Positions 34,623 to 44,081 of a DNA stretch of 64,000 nucleotides are shown here, piece after piece. The notes beneath the pieces are model-generated. The model had not been told where the DNA came from, did no database searches, and worked only from the letters and a program-made list of their open reading frames with translations. Both the position numbers and the translations under genes were made by a program. Source of the stretch: Aestuariivirga sp. (GTDB lineage Bacteria > Pseudomonadota > Alphaproteobacteria > Rhizobiales > Aestuariivirgaceae); the NCBI GenBank assembly GCA_030680855.1, contig JAUXUN010000009.1:1-64000 (forward strand), read 5' to 3'. Every line of letters starts with the position of its first letter. Positions within the stretch are counted from its first letter, which is position 1.

Positions 34623-35207
34623 TTACCTTGCCGCGCGGGCCTGGGCCTGTTCGGGCGGCTTTACGAATTCGATGGCCACGCCGTTTTCCAGGTAGCGCAC
34701 AACGCGGCCGCGCATTTTTCCCAGCATCACATAGGTGCCGAGGCTTGGCATCACATCAACGGTGATCCCGGCACCCGAGACCGAAATGTCAATGACTTCG
34801 CAATTGTAGACGCGGCCGTCGGGAAGGGTGATTTGCGACTGGCTGTCGCGCGGTTCGAAACGCGCGTGGCGGCGTTCTTCCTCGCCGCTTGCCGGGCGCT
34901 CGCCGAGCCACTTGATGCGCGCCTCGAGTTTTTCAAGGCGGCTGCCCTTGAGGGAAAATGAAATGCGAAAGCCGCCGGGGACGGCCTTGTCGGAGATCGC
35001 TTCAATCCGACCCAGTTCCTCGAGATAGGCCACGATCGGCAGGCCAATGTCGGGAATTGTAGTGGTCACGAAAGTGGCGCCGGTGGTGGTCAGATTGGTG
35101 ACCTGGCAGGGGTGCTCGGAGAGATCGGGAAGCATGTAGCGGCCATACAGTGTCCGTGCCTGCTCGGGGCTGGCGGCCTGATCCTGTTTCTCGGCGGTTG
35201 CACTCAC
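34623..35207 (-). CDS. PilZ-domain protein, probable c-di-GMP receptor
   Basis: 194 aa with two PilZ-like halves. The C-terminal domain (about 110-185) has the c-di-GMP motifs RRHAR and DISVSGAGI at the right spacing. The N-terminal half (about 20-100; GRYMLPDLSEHPCQVTNLTTTGATFV) keeps the fold pattern, but its NLTTTGA replaces DxSxxG and the arginines are lost, so it probably does not bind the nucleotide. GTG 35207 is preceded by GAGG. Binding of c-di-GMP by the C-terminal half is inferred from the motifs. No partner gene is adjacent; a PAS protein lies upstream on the same strand. Confidence 0.85.
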   Translation of the reverse strand: MSATAEKQDQAASPEQARTLYGRYMLPDLSEHPCQVTNLTTTGATFVTTTIPDIGLPIVAYLEELGRIEAISDKAVPGGFRISFSLKGSRLEKLEARIKWLGERPASGEEERRHARFEPRDSQSQITLPDGRVYNCEVIDISVSGAGITVDVMPSLGTYVMLGKMRGRVVRYLENGVAIEFVKPPEQAQARAAR

Positions 35208-35330
35208 TTTAGGACCTCAAAGCTGCATCCTGCCACGACGTTAGCCGTGTGGATTCCGGTAACAATTATAAAAGTTCTGGTAACCTTAATGGCTGCCTGT
35301 AAAGGCGGAGTTAAGGAAAAGCACAAAGTG

Positions 35331-35960
35331 CTAGGGCCTGCCGCCCCTGATCAGGCGGAGGCCAGGGGGCCGAGCATCGGGGTTGTTCAGGCCGGCAACC
35401 AGCTTGTCGCCGGGGAGGGGCTCGGTCCAAATGGAGCGGGCGGCGGCGAGTTCCAGGAAGGTTATGGCGCCGTAGTCGAGGTTGGAGATGTCGCGGAGCG
35501 GGAAAATTCCGCCAAATATATGAAATCGTGAGCCATTTCTGGCATGGATGGGAAGGCCCAGGAGTTCGGCGCCAATCACCTGATCGGTGTCGGTTGTGAG
35601 GTGGAAGCGAACCAGGCAGGGCTGCAGGCCGGTTACCACCGTGGTGAAGAGCCGTTTCAGGGTGTCGCGCTCAAAGCCGCGCCATCCGGCGAGGGCGTCG
35701 GTGGAGGTGAGATTCTGGCGGTAAAGCTGGCTGATTTCGCTGCCGGCGAGGCGCCATTTGAACGTCTGAAAGAGGTGATCGCGTTCGATTATGACCAGAT
35801 TTGGCACTATGGCGGCGATTTGCCTCAAATCGAGATCATCGCGGTTGGGGGCAGCCTTTTCGCCGCGGATTTTTTCCCAGTAGCTGAACAGCGCGCGGGT
35901 GCCCGGATGCTTAATGTGAGCATAGGCTTGGCTTGCTTCTCTCGAGTCGTTAACTAACAT
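35331..35960 (-). CDS. PAS-domain protein (PAS_5 family)
   Basis: 209-aa soluble protein matching the alphaproteobacterial PAS_5 family: ALFSYWEKIRGEKAAPNRDDLDLRQIAAIVPNLVIIER, FKWRLAGSEISQLYRQNLTSTDAL and FHIFGGIFPLRD. No output domain is attached. The family is often found alone, next to PilZ or cell-cycle genes; signal and partner are unknown. ATG 35960 fits the usual family N terminus (MLVNDSREASQAY), and a longer in-frame start at 36005 is less likely. It shares its upstream region with the divergent rhomboid gene. Confidence 0.82.
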   Translation of the reverse strand: MLVNDSREASQAYAHIKHPGTRALFSYWEKIRGEKAAPNRDDLDLRQIAAIVPNLVIIERDHLFQTFKWRLAGSEISQLYRQNLTSTDALAGWRGFERDTLKRLFTTVVTGLQPCLVRFHLTTDTDQVIGAELLGLPIHARNGSRFHIFGGIFPLRDISNLDYGAITFLELAAARSIWTEPLPGDKLVAGLNNPDARPPGLRLIRGGRP

Positions 35961-36062
35961 TGCGTAACCCCAAGGGCTGAGGCCACCGCTGCCTGTGCCA
36001 ATCATGAACTATCAGGCCCAGCGTTGCAGGGGCCGTGCCATTCGGCAGGAGATTTTGAATCC

Positions 36063-36791
36063 ATGAACGAGCCAGACGCGGTTGAGGCAGAGCCTGTGGT
36101 AAGAGAGCCATTCTTCCGGTCTCCGAAGGTTGTTCTCATCCTGATTGCCGTGCTTGTGGGTGTGCATGTTGCAATTTCGCTGGCCGGCGACGACTGGCGG
36201 GTGTGGAGCCTCTACGCATTTTCGTTCATTCCGGCGCGGATTTCCGGCGGCGTACCGTTTCCCGCCATTTGGGGATCGCAGGTTTGGTCCTTCGTAACCT
36301 ACGGACTGTTCCACGCGGACATGATGCATTTGTTCTTCAACAGCCTTTGGCTTCTGGTTTTTGGTTCCGTGGTGGCGCGCAGGCTTGGGGCTTTGAAATT
36401 TCTGGTGCTGGCTTGCGTCTCCACAATAATGGGTGCGGTGGCTACGCTTCTGACGCATTGGGGAGAGATGGCCATTGTGATAGGCGCGTCTGGCGCCGTC
36501 TCCGGTTTGATGGCGGCGGCCATTCCGCTGATGTATGGCGTGGGGCTTCGGCTTGGCGATACCTACCGTATGGATATCGCCACGGTCAGGCCCTTGCGGC
36601 CGCTGGAGATCCTGACGAACCGGCGGGCCTTTATTTTCACCTTGATTTGGATTGCAGTTACCTTGTTTTCCGGCGCCAGCGGATGGACGGGCGCTTCGTT
36701 TATGGAGGAAGGGCGCATTGCCTGGGAAGCCCATCTTGGCGGATTTGTGGCGGGGCTTTTCGCCTTTTATTGGCTTGACCGGCGGAATTGA
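36063..36791 (+). CDS. Rhomboid-family intramembrane serine protease
   Basis: 242-aa membrane protein with about six hydrophobic segments. The rhomboid features are intact: HADMMHLFFNSLWLLVFG (the HxxxN motif helix), catalytic Ser in IGASGAVSGLMAA and catalytic His in AHLGGFVAGLFAFYW. These enzymes cleave single-pass membrane proteins inside the bilayer; bacterial substrates are mostly unknown. ATG 36063 begins just before an acidic N terminus (MNEPDAVEAEPVVREP). The following CBS gene has its own leader of about 60 bases, so linkage is loose. Confidence 0.9.
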   Translation: MNEPDAVEAEPVVREPFFRSPKVVLILIAVLVGVHVAISLAGDDWRVWSLYAFSFIPARISGGVPFPAIWGSQVWSFVTYGLFHADMMHLFFNSLWLLVFGSVVARRLGALKFLVLACVSTIMGAVATLLTHWGEMAIVIGASGAVSGLMAAAIPLMYGVGLRLGDTYRMDIATVRPLRPLEILTNRRAFIFTLIWIAVTLFSGASGWTGASFMEEGRIAWEAHLGGFVAGLFAFYWLDRRN

Positions 36792-36854
36792 TTTACCTTC
36801 GGCGCAGGCGTGGTAGACTGCGCCCTGCGAGCGTTCAAGTAACGGGAGGTGTGC

Positions 36855-37289
36855 ATGTCCGTATCCCATATTCTTGGTGTCAAAGGCCGTAACGTCATAA
36901 CCGGCACGGCAAAGGAAACAGTTCAAGGCATCGCGCAAAAACTGGCGCAGCACCGCATCGGCGCGGTGGTCATTGTTGACGATAAGGAAATGATTGCCGG
37001 CATAGTTTCGGAGCGTGATATTGTGCGGGCCCTTGCCGAGCACGGGGCGAAATCAATGACGATGCCTGTATCCGGAGTCATGAGCAAAGCCGTCAAGACC
37101 TGCAAGGCCGGTGACAGTGAAATTGAATTGATGGCCTTGATGACGACCCACCGGATCCGCCATCTCCCCGTGGTCGACGGAGGCAAGCTCGCGGGCATGA
37201 TCTCAATCGGTGACATCGTGAAGTTCCGCATTGAAGCGGTTGAGCGCGAGGCGGAAGAGATGAAGACCTACATCGCTTCGGCGGGCTAG
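36855..37289 (+). CDS. CBS-domain pair protein
   Basis: 144-aa protein consisting of two CBS domains (about 10-65 and 75-130): TAKETVQGIAQKLAQHRIGAVVIVDDKEMIAGIVSERDIVRALAEHG, then CKAGDSEIELMALMTTHRIRHLPVVDGGKLAGMISIGDIVKF. Stand-alone CBS pairs bind adenine nucleotides or similar ligands and regulate unknown partners. ATG 36855 follows GGGAGG by five bases. It ends three bases before the convergent hisI stop. Confidence 0.87.
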   Translation: MSVSHILGVKGRNVITGTAKETVQGIAQKLAQHRIGAVVIVDDKEMIAGIVSERDIVRALAEHGAKSMTMPVSGVMSKAVKTCKAGDSEIELMALMTTHRIRHLPVVDGGKLAGMISIGDIVKFRIEAVEREAEEMKTYIASAG

Positions 37290-37292
37290 GGC

Positions 37293-37703
37293 CTATTTCC
37301 GGTAAACGAAATCCGGATCAAACAGCTTCTCATTATCGACGAACTCAAGTTCGCCGTTGATGATCTTGCGGTAGAAGCAGGACTTGCGGCCGGTGTGGCA
37401 GGCAGCGCCATGGCCTTCGGCGGTGACCTTGATTTGCAGAACATCCTGATCGCAATCGGTGAGAATGCTGATGGCGGCGAAGGTCTCGCCGGACGTCTCG
37501 CCCTTTTTCCAGAGGACCTTGCGCGCGCGGCTGTAAAAATGGATCTGGCCGGTGACCAGGGTGACATCAAGAGCTTCGCGGTTCATGTAAGCGAACATCA
37601 GCACGGTGCCGTCGCGCGCATCGGTGACAATGGCCGGGATCAGGCCATGCTCATCGAACTTCAGGTGAAGCGCCGTCGTTTCATCGAGGGCGGCGGCTGC
37701 CAT
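37293..37703 (-). CDS. hisI: Phosphoribosyl-AMP cyclohydrolase
   Basis: 136-aa zinc enzyme of histidine synthesis opening the adenine ring of PR-AMP. Key motifs: VLMFAYMNREALDVTLVTGQIHFYSRARKVLWKKGE, the metal site TDCDQDVLQIKV and ACHTGRKSCFYR. It is the mono-functional form with HisE separate, usual in alphaproteobacteria. The ATG overlaps the folE stop (TGATG), so it is translated from the folE message; folE-hisI pairing is typical of Rhizobiales. Confidence 0.95.
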   Translation of the reverse strand: MAAAALDETTALHLKFDEHGLIPAIVTDARDGTVLMFAYMNREALDVTLVTGQIHFYSRARKVLWKKGETSGETFAAISILTDCDQDVLQIKVTAEGHGAACHTGRKSCFYRKIINGELEFVDNEKLFDPDFVYRK

Positions 37704-38341
37704 CAGAGGGAGAACCCGCCGGACGGCGAACGCACCAGTTCCATGAACCGGGCCTGCATGGCCGGGTTGGACTTGAACTCGCCGGTGAACTGGGTGGTGA
37801 TGGTTGCCACATTGCGCTTGCCGATGCCGCGCATGGACATGCAGGTGTGAACCGCTTCGATCATGACGGCGGCACCGCGTGGCTTTAGGCTTGCACAAAT
37901 GGAATTGGCGATCTGGGCCGTCATGGTTTCCTGGGTTTGCAGGCGGCGGGCAAAAATCTCAACGACGCGCGCCAGCTTGGAAATGCCCACCACCTGTTCG
38001 GTGGGGAGGTAAGCCACATGGGCGCGGCCAACGAAGGGGGCGATGTGGTGTTCGCAGTGCGAGGTGAACTCGATATCGCGCAGCATGACGATATCGTCAT
38101 AGCCGCCAACATCGGTGAAGGTGCGCGAAAGGGTTTCCGCGGGATCTTCGTCATAGCCGCTGAAATACTCGTTGAACGCCTTGGTCACGCGGCGGGGGGT
38201 GTCCAGCAGGCCTTCGCGGGCAGGGTCATCCCCGGCCCAGGCCAGCAGGACGCGCACGGCGGCCTCGGCCTCTTCCTGGGACGGACGCTTAACCCTGGAT
38301 TCAGGGGTTTCGCGCTGGAATTTCTTGATGATAGCGTCCAT
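37703..38341 (-). CDS. folE: GTP cyclohydrolase I
   Basis: 212-aa enzyme making 7,8-dihydroneopterin triphosphate from GTP, first step to folate and to queuosine-type bases. The zinc ligands are in [12 protein letters not shown] (Cys and His) and VHTCMSMRG; the conserved [23 protein letters not shown] and [14 protein letters not shown] are present. Normal length. It leads the folE-hisI operon and is divergent from the IscU-like gene with about 127 bases between. Confidence 0.96.
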   Translation of the reverse strand: MDAIIKKFQRETPESRVKRPSQEEAEAAVRVLLAWAGDDPAREGLLDTPRRVTKAFNEYFSGYDEDPAETLSRTFTDVGGYDDIVMLRDIEFTSHCEHHIAPFVGRAHVAYLPTEQVVGISKLARVVEIFARRLQTQETMTAQIANSICASLKPRGAAVMIEAVHTCMSMRGIGKRNVATITTQFTGEFKSNPAMQARFMELVRSPSGGFSL

Positions 38342-38468
38342 GTTTTCTCTTTGATTTTGACGTCTAAATTGACTTTACTAAAGTTTCTGGTCTTCCCATA
38401 TCATGGGGGGTAAATTGAGGCAAACCAGCAAAGACCCTTGGCTGAGCAATACCGACGCGGATATGTGA

Positions 38469-38909
38469 ATGATTAACGAGATTTACAACAGGAAAATCCT
38501 TGAGTTCGCGGCAGACATTCCGGGTTTGCAACGCTTGGCTGCGCCGGACGCCACGGCGGTGGCCCATTCCCGGCTTTGCGGCTCACGGGTGACCGTTGAC
38601 CTCAAAATGAAGGACGACGTGGTGACCGGCTTTGGCCAAGAGGTGAAAGCCTGTGCCTTGGGGCAGGCCTCGTCATCAGTCATGGCGCGGCATGTCGTAG
38701 GCTCTACGTCAGGGGAACTCCGCAAGCTGAAAGAGCAGATGTATGCCATGCTGAAGGATGGCGGCCCAGCACCCACGGGCAAGTGGGCGGATTATGAAGC
38801 CTTCATTCCGGTGCGCGACTTCAAGGCGCGACACGCTTCGACGCTGTTGACCTTTGATGCGGTGACCGATGCCATCTCCCAGATCGAAGCGAAAGCGGAG
38901 GCCCTATGA
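38469..38909 (+). CDS. IscU/NifU-like Fe-S scaffold protein, one cysteine ligand missing
   Basis: 146-aa protein of the IscU/NifU N-terminal family. The first and second cluster cysteines are seen in RLCGSRVTVDL and VKACALGQASSSV; at the third position, where IscU has HCS, this reads RHASTLL, so the Cys is replaced by Ala. This variant is common in alphaproteobacteria beside folE, and whether it carries a cluster is unclear. It is coupled to the cupin gene by an ATGA overlap. Confidence 0.85.
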   Translation: MINEIYNRKILEFAADIPGLQRLAAPDATAVAHSRLCGSRVTVDLKMKDDVVTGFGQEVKACALGQASSSVMARHVVGSTSGELRKLKEQMYAMLKDGGPAPTGKWADYEAFIPVRDFKARHASTLLTFDAVTDAISQIEAKAEAL

Positions 38910-39373
38910 GCAAACCCGCCAAGCTGGATCCAAAGTCAGTTACGCCCAGAACTGCGACAGTTTACCCGCCGGAGTTTGCCGGCGCAGTCAAGGGCCGGGA
39001 AAAGAGGGCCCTTGGAGACTTCTTTGGCCTCACGCAGTATGGCGTGAACCTGACGACCCTGGCTCCTGGCGCCTGGTCTTCCCACCGGCACTGGCATGAG
39101 AATGAAGATGAGTTCATATTCGTTGTAGAGGGCGAGATCACCCTGATCGATGAAGCGGGCGAACACCTGCTGAAGCCAGGAATGTGCGCCGGCTTCAAAG
39201 CGGGCGTGGCCAATGGACATCATCTTGCCAACAACACCAAGTCGCCCGTGAGCTATCTGGAAATTGGAACGCGGGCCGCGGTGGAACGTGCCTATTACCC
39301 GGATGTCGACATGTTTTTTGAAAAGGACGGGGCGAAAACCATAGTCACCAGGCGCAACGGCTCACCGTTCTAG
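38906..39373 (+). CDS. Cupin-domain protein
   Basis: 155-aa single-cupin protein. The cupin motif 1 is SHRHWHENEDEFIFVVEGEITL, with His-His-Glu metal ligands, and motif 2 is GMCAGFKAGVANGHHLANNT. Substrate unknown; such small cupins include isomerases, dioxygenases and sugar-binding sensors. It overlaps the IscU-like gene by four bases and the convergent choline sulfatase by four bases, so the three genes are packed without any gap. Confidence 0.85.
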   Translation: MSKPAKLDPKSVTPRTATVYPPEFAGAVKGREKRALGDFFGLTQYGVNLTTLAPGAWSSHRHWHENEDEFIFVVEGEITLIDEAGEHLLKPGMCAGFKAGVANGHHLANNTKSPVSYLEIGTRAAVERAYYPDVDMFFEKDGAKTIVTRRNGSPF

Positions 39374-40911
39374 CGTTTCTTGTTTTCGATATCAGGGGCC
39401 TTGGGAAAGCGCGCCTTGAGGTCGCGGTCAGTGACGCTCATGTGGTTTCTGGTGTATTGCTCGGAGGCATCGCGGAGCGGCTGGAAGTCCCAGTGGAACT
39501 GGCCACCGCTCTTGAGCGCCTCAAACATCATCAGGCGGGCGCGCTGGCTTTCGAGTACGGCTTCATTGATTCTCGGGATATCAAATTTCGCCACGACTTC
39601 CGCATGGAATTTCCTGGCGATGGGATGGCTTTCAGCCAGGTTGTTCAGTTCGTTGGGATCGTCGACGAGATTGAACAGCTGGTCTGGATCAGTTGGGCAA
39701 TAGACGTATTTCCATGGTCCGCGCCGCAGCATGTACATGGGGGCCACGGTGCCTTCGGCCAGATATTCGCCCCAGGCGGTGGCATTTGGATCCTCGGCAG
39801 CGCCGCTAAGGAGGGGGTAGAGCGAGCGGCCATCGGTGGCGCGGGCGAGTTCGCCTTTTCCATTGGTCGCCACGTCCACCAGGGTTGGCAGAATATCGGG
39901 AAGCGAAACCGGTTCCTTGACGCGGCGCGGCTTGAATTTTGTTGGCGCACAGACGATCAGTGGAACTCGGGCGGAGGGTTCGAAATAGGACATCTTGTAC
40001 CAGAGGCCGCGCTCACCCAGAAAATCGCCATGGTCTGAAGTGAATACAATCACCGTGTTGTCAATCTGGCCGGTGGCTTCCAGCGCGTCGAGCAAATTTC
40101 CGATCAGGTCATCGACATAGGAAATATTGGCATAATAGCCATGGCGCGCGGCACGGATATCGGCTTCCGTTACGGTGTAATCCTGCATGGCTGAAACGTC
40201 ATAAAGGCGCTGGCTATGGGCATCGAGGGAATTGCGCGAAATGGCGGGAACGCGCGGCGGATCGATATCCTCGTCACGGTAGAGATTCCAGTATTTGGCG
40301 CGCGCCGCGTAAGGGTCGTGGGGATGGGAGAAGGATGCCATGAGGCAAAAGGGCTTACCGGGTTCAAAGCGGGCGTAATCATAGATCTTCCGCACGGCGA
40401 GAAACGCCACTTCATCATCGTACTCCAACTGGTTGGAAATTTCGGCAATACCGGGCTGCAGAACGCTGGTCATGTTGTGGTACCACCAGTCGATGCGCTC
40501 CTGTTTCAAGCGCCAATCGGGGGTCCAGCCGAAATCGGCGGGATAGATATCGGTGGTCAGGCGCTCCTCCAGCCCGTGCAACTGGTCCGGGCCGACAAAG
40601 TGCATTTTTCCGGAAAGGCAGGTCTTGTAGCCTTGCAAGCGCAGATAATGGGCCCAGGTGGGAATGGAGGAGGGAAACTCAGCGGCGTTGTCGTAGACGC
40701 CGGTGCGCGAGGGCAGCAGGCCATTCATGATGGTGGCGCGGGCGGGCGCGCAGAGGGGGCTGGAGGAATAGGCGTTTTCAAAAACCACCCCGGATTTTGC
40801 CAGGCGATCGAGGTTTGGGGTTTTGGTGACGCCATGGCCGTAAGCGGCCAGGAATTGCGCTGCCATCTGATCTGCAATAATGAACAGGATATTGGGTTTC
40901 GTTGAGGCCAT
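39370..40911 (-). CDS. betC: Choline sulfatase-like alkaline-phosphatase superfamily enzyme
   Basis: 513-aa sulfatase. The formylglycine motif CAPAR has its Cys at residue 54, the same position as in Sinorhizobium BetC; the metal-binding NILFIIADQ begins at residue 7 and TSDHGDFLGERGLW is the second metal site. The C-terminal domain (WDFQPLRDASEQYTRNH) matches the choline sulfatase extension that closes the active site. It would convert choline-O-sulfate to choline and sulfate. The usual betBA/betI neighbours are absent, so substrate is inferred only from similarity. Its start overlaps the divergent yidD start. Confidence 0.85.
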   Translation of the reverse strand: MASTKPNILFIIADQMAAQFLAAYGHGVTKTPNLDRLAKSGVVFENAYSSSPLCAPARATIMNGLLPSRTGVYDNAAEFPSSIPTWAHYLRLQGYKTCLSGKMHFVGPDQLHGLEERLTTDIYPADFGWTPDWRLKQERIDWWYHNMTSVLQPGIAEISNQLEYDDEVAFLAVRKIYDYARFEPGKPFCLMASFSHPHDPYAARAKYWNLYRDEDIDPPRVPAISRNSLDAHSQRLYDVSAMQDYTVTEADIRAARHGYYANISYVDDLIGNLLDALEATGQIDNTVIVFTSDHGDFLGERGLWYKMSYFEPSARVPLIVCAPTKFKPRRVKEPVSLPDILPTLVDVATNGKGELARATDGRSLYPLLSGAAEDPNATAWGEYLAEGTVAPMYMLRRGPWKYVYCPTDPDQLFNLVDDPNELNNLAESHPIARKFHAEVVAKFDIPRINEAVLESQRARLMMFEALKSGGQFHWDFQPLRDASEQYTRNHMSVTDRDLKARFPKAPDIENKKR

Positions 40912-40912
40912 G

Positions 40913-41167
40913 ATGAAGTATCTACTTCTGTTTTTGATCCGAACCTATCAGCTCACATTGTCGGCACTTATGGGCCGGCGCTGCCGCTATTTGCCGACCT
41001 GTTCGGACTATGCCCGACATGCGATTGAAAAGCACGGGGCGTGGCGGGGGTTTTTGCTCGGCTTGGCGCGCGTGTCGCGCTGCCACCCCTGGGGCGGGGA
41101 CGGGTTTGACCCGGTGCCGGAAACCTATGAGGGGCCGGAGTGGCGGCAAAAGAAAAGGGGCCCCTAA
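40913..41167 (+). CDS. yidD: Membrane protein insertion efficiency factor YidD
   Basis: 84-aa peripheral membrane protein. It shows the full family pattern: YQLTLSALMGRRCRYLPTCSDYARHAIEKHG and then RVSRCHPWGGDGFDPVP. YidD helps insertion of membrane proteins by YidC/Sec, and usually sits with rnpA-yidC; in Rhizobiales it is often detached and near thrS, as here. ATG 40913 is five bases after GAGG, better than 40910. Its stop codon lies in the loop of the 41156 hairpin. Confidence 0.92.
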   Translation: MKYLLLFLIRTYQLTLSALMGRRCRYLPTCSDYARHAIEKHGAWRGFLLGLARVSRCHPWGGDGFDPVPETYEGPEWRQKKRGP

Positions 41168-41175
41168 GGGCCCCT
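41156..41175 (-). terminator. Terminator for the outer-membrane protein gene (and possibly yidD)
   Basis: AGGGGCCC-ctaa-GGGCCCCT. On the minus strand the hairpin is followed by TTTTCTTTT, giving a proper terminator for the gene ending at 41195. The loop contains the yidD stop codon. Confidence 0.8.
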
Positions 41176-41194
41176 GAATCTGATTTAAGTGCGC

Positions 41195-41899
41195 TTACCA
41201 GCCGAAATTATAGGTCAGTCCGGCGCGGACCATGTGGATGTCGCTGAACGACTGCGTAGCGTCAAACGTGTCCAAACCATCGGTCAAGCTGTAGTCGGCA
41301 TCAGGCAGGCTGACGTAGATGTACTCGATCCGGCCGCTGAAGTTCTGCGTAAAGGCATGCTCAAGACCGCCGCCAGCGGTCCAGCCGTAGACCCATCTGC
41401 GATCGCTGTCTGGGGTTGCTACCACCACCGCGCCAAATTCCGTGTCGGCTGCGGCCAAGCCGCCGGTAAAGTAGAGCAAGGTGTTGTCGAGGGCAAACCC
41501 GGCGCGGGCACGCAGAGTTGCAATGTTGTTGAAGCTGAGATCGGTGAGAACCAGAGGATCGTCGTTGCTTGCAACCTCGCCGCCGAAGGCCCAATCGCCT
41601 TCAATGCCCATGACAAAGCTGTCAATCTGGTAGTTCCAGCCGCCCAAGATGCCGCCGGCGTAACCGATGCCGCTATGTTCAAGGTCCGTGTAAGCTCCAC
41701 CGCAGCTACAAACACCGTCAAAAGTACCATCGACAGCAACGGCAGTGCCGAAAACTCCGACATATGGACCTGACCAATCGAAGGTGGCCGGACGCAAGCC
41801 ATCCATCGGCGGCGGAACGTCGAGATCTGCTGCAAGTGCCGAAGGCATTGGAAGCAGGACTGCTAAAGCAAATGCTAGACGAAAAATGAACTTATTCAT
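41195..41899 (-). CDS. Outer-membrane beta-barrel protein (Omp25/RopB-like)
   Basis: 234 aa with a signal peptide (FIFRLAFALAVLLPMPSALAAD). The mature start DLDVPPPMDGLRPATFDWSGPYVGVFG and the repeated amphipathic strands match the small 8-stranded OmpA-like barrels of Rhizobiales (Omp25/Omp31/RopB). It ends in an aromatic residue after LTYNFGW, where most barrels end in Phe. Internal features include GVCSCGGAYTDLEHS (two cysteines) and FALDNTLLYFTGGLA. ATG 41899 starts the signal peptide. A strong terminator follows. It interrupts the yidD-thrS neighbourhood. Confidence 0.85.
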   Translation of the reverse strand: MNKFIFRLAFALAVLLPMPSALAADLDVPPPMDGLRPATFDWSGPYVGVFGTAVAVDGTFDGVCSCGGAYTDLEHSGIGYAGGILGGWNYQIDSFVMGIEGDWAFGGEVASNDDPLVLTDLSFNNIATLRARAGFALDNTLLYFTGGLAAADTEFGAVVVATPDSDRRWVYGWTAGGGLEHAFTQNFSGRIEYIYVSLPDADYSLTDGLDTFDATQSFSDIHMVRAGLTYNFGW

Positions 41900-42111
41900 T
41901 ATTATACCCAACCCAAATGTTACGCTGTCGTTCGGGCTGAACATGAAGTGTTAAGGTTAATACGCTGTTATGGAAAAACTAAGAGCGGGTTAATAATTCA
42001 GGGTTTTCGGGGCAGACTTGACCGAAGGCCGGATTTAAGGCCATAAGCTCGGCACCCAAAACCACGAAGCGCTTACCTGCATGTGTTGGCAGGAGTGAGC
42101 AGGAGGAAAGC

Positions 42112-44064
42112 ATGATTACGTTGACGTTCCCTGATGGCGCCAAGCGCGAAATCGAACAGGGGCTGAGTGCGGCACAGGTTGCCGCAGGCATTTCAAAATC
42201 ACTGGAGAAAAAAGCCGTGGCCGCGGTGGTCAATGGCGTTCTGGTTGATCTCAATGATCCCATCACGGCTGACGCTACGCTGCAAATTGTCACGCGCGAT
42301 GACGAGTGGGCGCTTGAGCTGATCCGCCATGACTGCGCCCATGTGCTGGCGGAAGCGGTACAGGAACTCTATCCGGGAACGCAGGTCACCATTGGCCCGG
42401 TGATCGAGAACGGCTTCTTCTATGATTTTTTCCGCAATGAGCCTTTTACGCCGGAAGACTTCGCGCCCATTGAAAAGAAAATGCGCGAGATCATCCAGCG
42501 CGACAAGCCATTCACCAAGTCGGTGAAGACGCGCGATGAGGCGAAGGAATTTTTCCGGAGCAAAGGCGAGAATTTCAAGGTCGAACTGGTTGACGCCATT
42601 CCGGGCAACGAGGACATCAAATTCTATGACCAGGGCGGCTGGATAGACCTGTGCCGCGGCCCGCACATGACGTCGACGGGAAAGATCGGCAATGCCTTCA
42701 AGCTGATGAAGGTGGCCGGGGCCTATTGGCGGGGCGATTCCAAGAACCCGATGCTGACGCGGATTTACGGCACGGCCTGGGCCAGCGACCATGATTTGCA
42801 GGCCTATGTCACTGCCCTGGAAGAGGCCGAGAAGCGCGACCACCGCAAACTTGGCCGCGAGATGGACCTGTTCCATTTCCAGGAAGAGGGCCCGGGCGTG
42901 GTGTTCTGGCATGCCAAGGGCTGGACGATTTTCCAGCAGCTCATCGCCTATATGCGCCGGCGGCTTGCCAAGCTCGACTATCAGGAAGTGAATGCGCCGC
43001 AGCTTCTGGACAAAAGCTTGTGGGAAACATCGGGCCATTGGGGCTGGTACCGCGAGGCGATGTTTGCGGCGCGCTCGGCCGGCGATGAAACGGACGATGA
43101 CCAGATTTTCGCGCTGAAGCCGATGAACTGCCCGGGCCATGTGCAGATTTTCAAGCATGGCTTGCGGAGCTACCGCGAGCTGCCGATGCGGCTGGCGGAA
43201 TTCGGCAATGTGCACCGCTATGAACCATCGGGCGCGCTTCACGGCCTGATGCGGGTGCGCGGCTTCACCCAGGACGACGCGCATATTTTCTGCACGGAAG
43301 AGCAGATGGCCGACGAGTGCCTCAAGATCAATGACCTCATCCTCTCCACCTACAAGGATTTCGGCTTCGAACAGATCGTGGTGAAGCTTGCGACCCGGCC
43401 AGAAAAGCGGGTGGGCACCGATGCTATGTGGGATCATGCCGAAGACGTGTTGCGCCGCATCCTGAAGCAAATTGAAGCGCAATCGGGCGGGCGGGTGAAG
43501 ACCGGCATCAATGAGGGCGAGGGCACCTTCTATGGCCCCAAGTTTGAATATGTGCTGCGTGACGCCATCGGCCGCGACTGGCAATGCGGCACGACGCAGG
43601 TGGACTTCAACCTGCCGGAGCGCTTCGGGGCATTTTATATCGGCGCCGACGGCGAGAAGCATGTGCCGGTGATGATCCACCGGGCGATCTGCGGCTCGAT
43701 GGAGCGGTTCCTTGGCATCCTGATCGAACACCACGCGGGGCATTTTCCGTTGTGGCTGGCGCCGGCGCAGGTGATTGTGACGACGATCACATCGGATGGC
43801 GACGAATATGCCGTGAAGGTGCGTGATGACCTGCGCAAGGCGGGACTGCGGGCGGATGCGGATTTGCGGAACGAGAAAATCAACTACAAGGTGCGTGAGC
43901 ACTCACTGGCGAAAGTTCCCGTCATCCTCGTGGTCGGCAAGCGCGAGATGGACGAGCAGGCGGTGAACATGCGCCGGCTGGGGAGCCAGGATCAGAAGTC
44001 GATGAGTCTGGTTGATGCAATTGCAGCTTTGGTGGCGGAGGCGACTGCACCGGATTTGAAGTAG
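42112..44064 (+). CDS. thrS: Threonyl-tRNA synthetase
   Basis: 650-aa class II synthetase. N-terminal TGS domain (about 1-62), the editing domain (about 65-225, with [17 protein letters not shown] and the zinc-like site [12 protein letters not shown]), the catalytic core (motif 1 [24 protein letters not shown], motif 2 [27 protein letters not shown], zinc Cys in KPMNCPGH), and the anticodon-binding C-terminal domain. AGGAGGAAAG precedes the ATG. Full length with active editing domain. No T-box or attenuator is seen in the 210-base leader. Confidence 0.96.
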   Translation: MITLTFPDGAKREIEQGLSAAQVAAGISKSLEKKAVAAVVNGVLVDLNDPITADATLQIVTRDDEWALELIRHDCAHVLAEAVQELYPGTQVTIGPVIENGFFYDFFRNEPFTPEDFAPIEKKMREIIQRDKPFTKSVKTRDEAKEFFRSKGENFKVELVDAIPGNEDIKFYDQGGWIDLCRGPHMTSTGKIGNAFKLMKVAGAYWRGDSKNPMLTRIYGTAWASDHDLQAYVTALEEAEKRDHRKLGREMDLFHFQEEGPGVVFWHAKGWTIFQQLIAYMRRRLAKLDYQEVNAPQLLDKSLWETSGHWGWYREAMFAARSAGDETDDDQIFALKPMNCPGHVQIFKHGLRSYRELPMRLAEFGNVHRYEPSGALHGLMRVRGFTQDDAHIFCTEEQMADECLKINDLILSTYKDFGFEQIVVKLATRPEKRVGTDAMWDHAEDVLRRILKQIEAQSGGRVKTGINEGEGTFYGPKFEYVLRDAIGRDWQCGTTQVDFNLPERFGAFYIGADGEKHVPVMIHRAICGSMERFLGILIEHHAGHFPLWLAPAQVIVTTITSDGDEYAVKVRDDLRKAGLRADADLRNEKINYKVREHSLAKVPVILVVGKREMDEQAVNMRRLGSQDQKSMSLVDAIAALVAEATAPDLK

Positions 44065-44081
44065 TCAAACGGAAATCAAAA

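Noticed and set aside
42199-43902. Very long minus-strand open frame (567 codons) across thrS
   Set aside because: Lies completely inside thrS, whose motifs are intact; its translation is typical of reverse reading of third-position GC.
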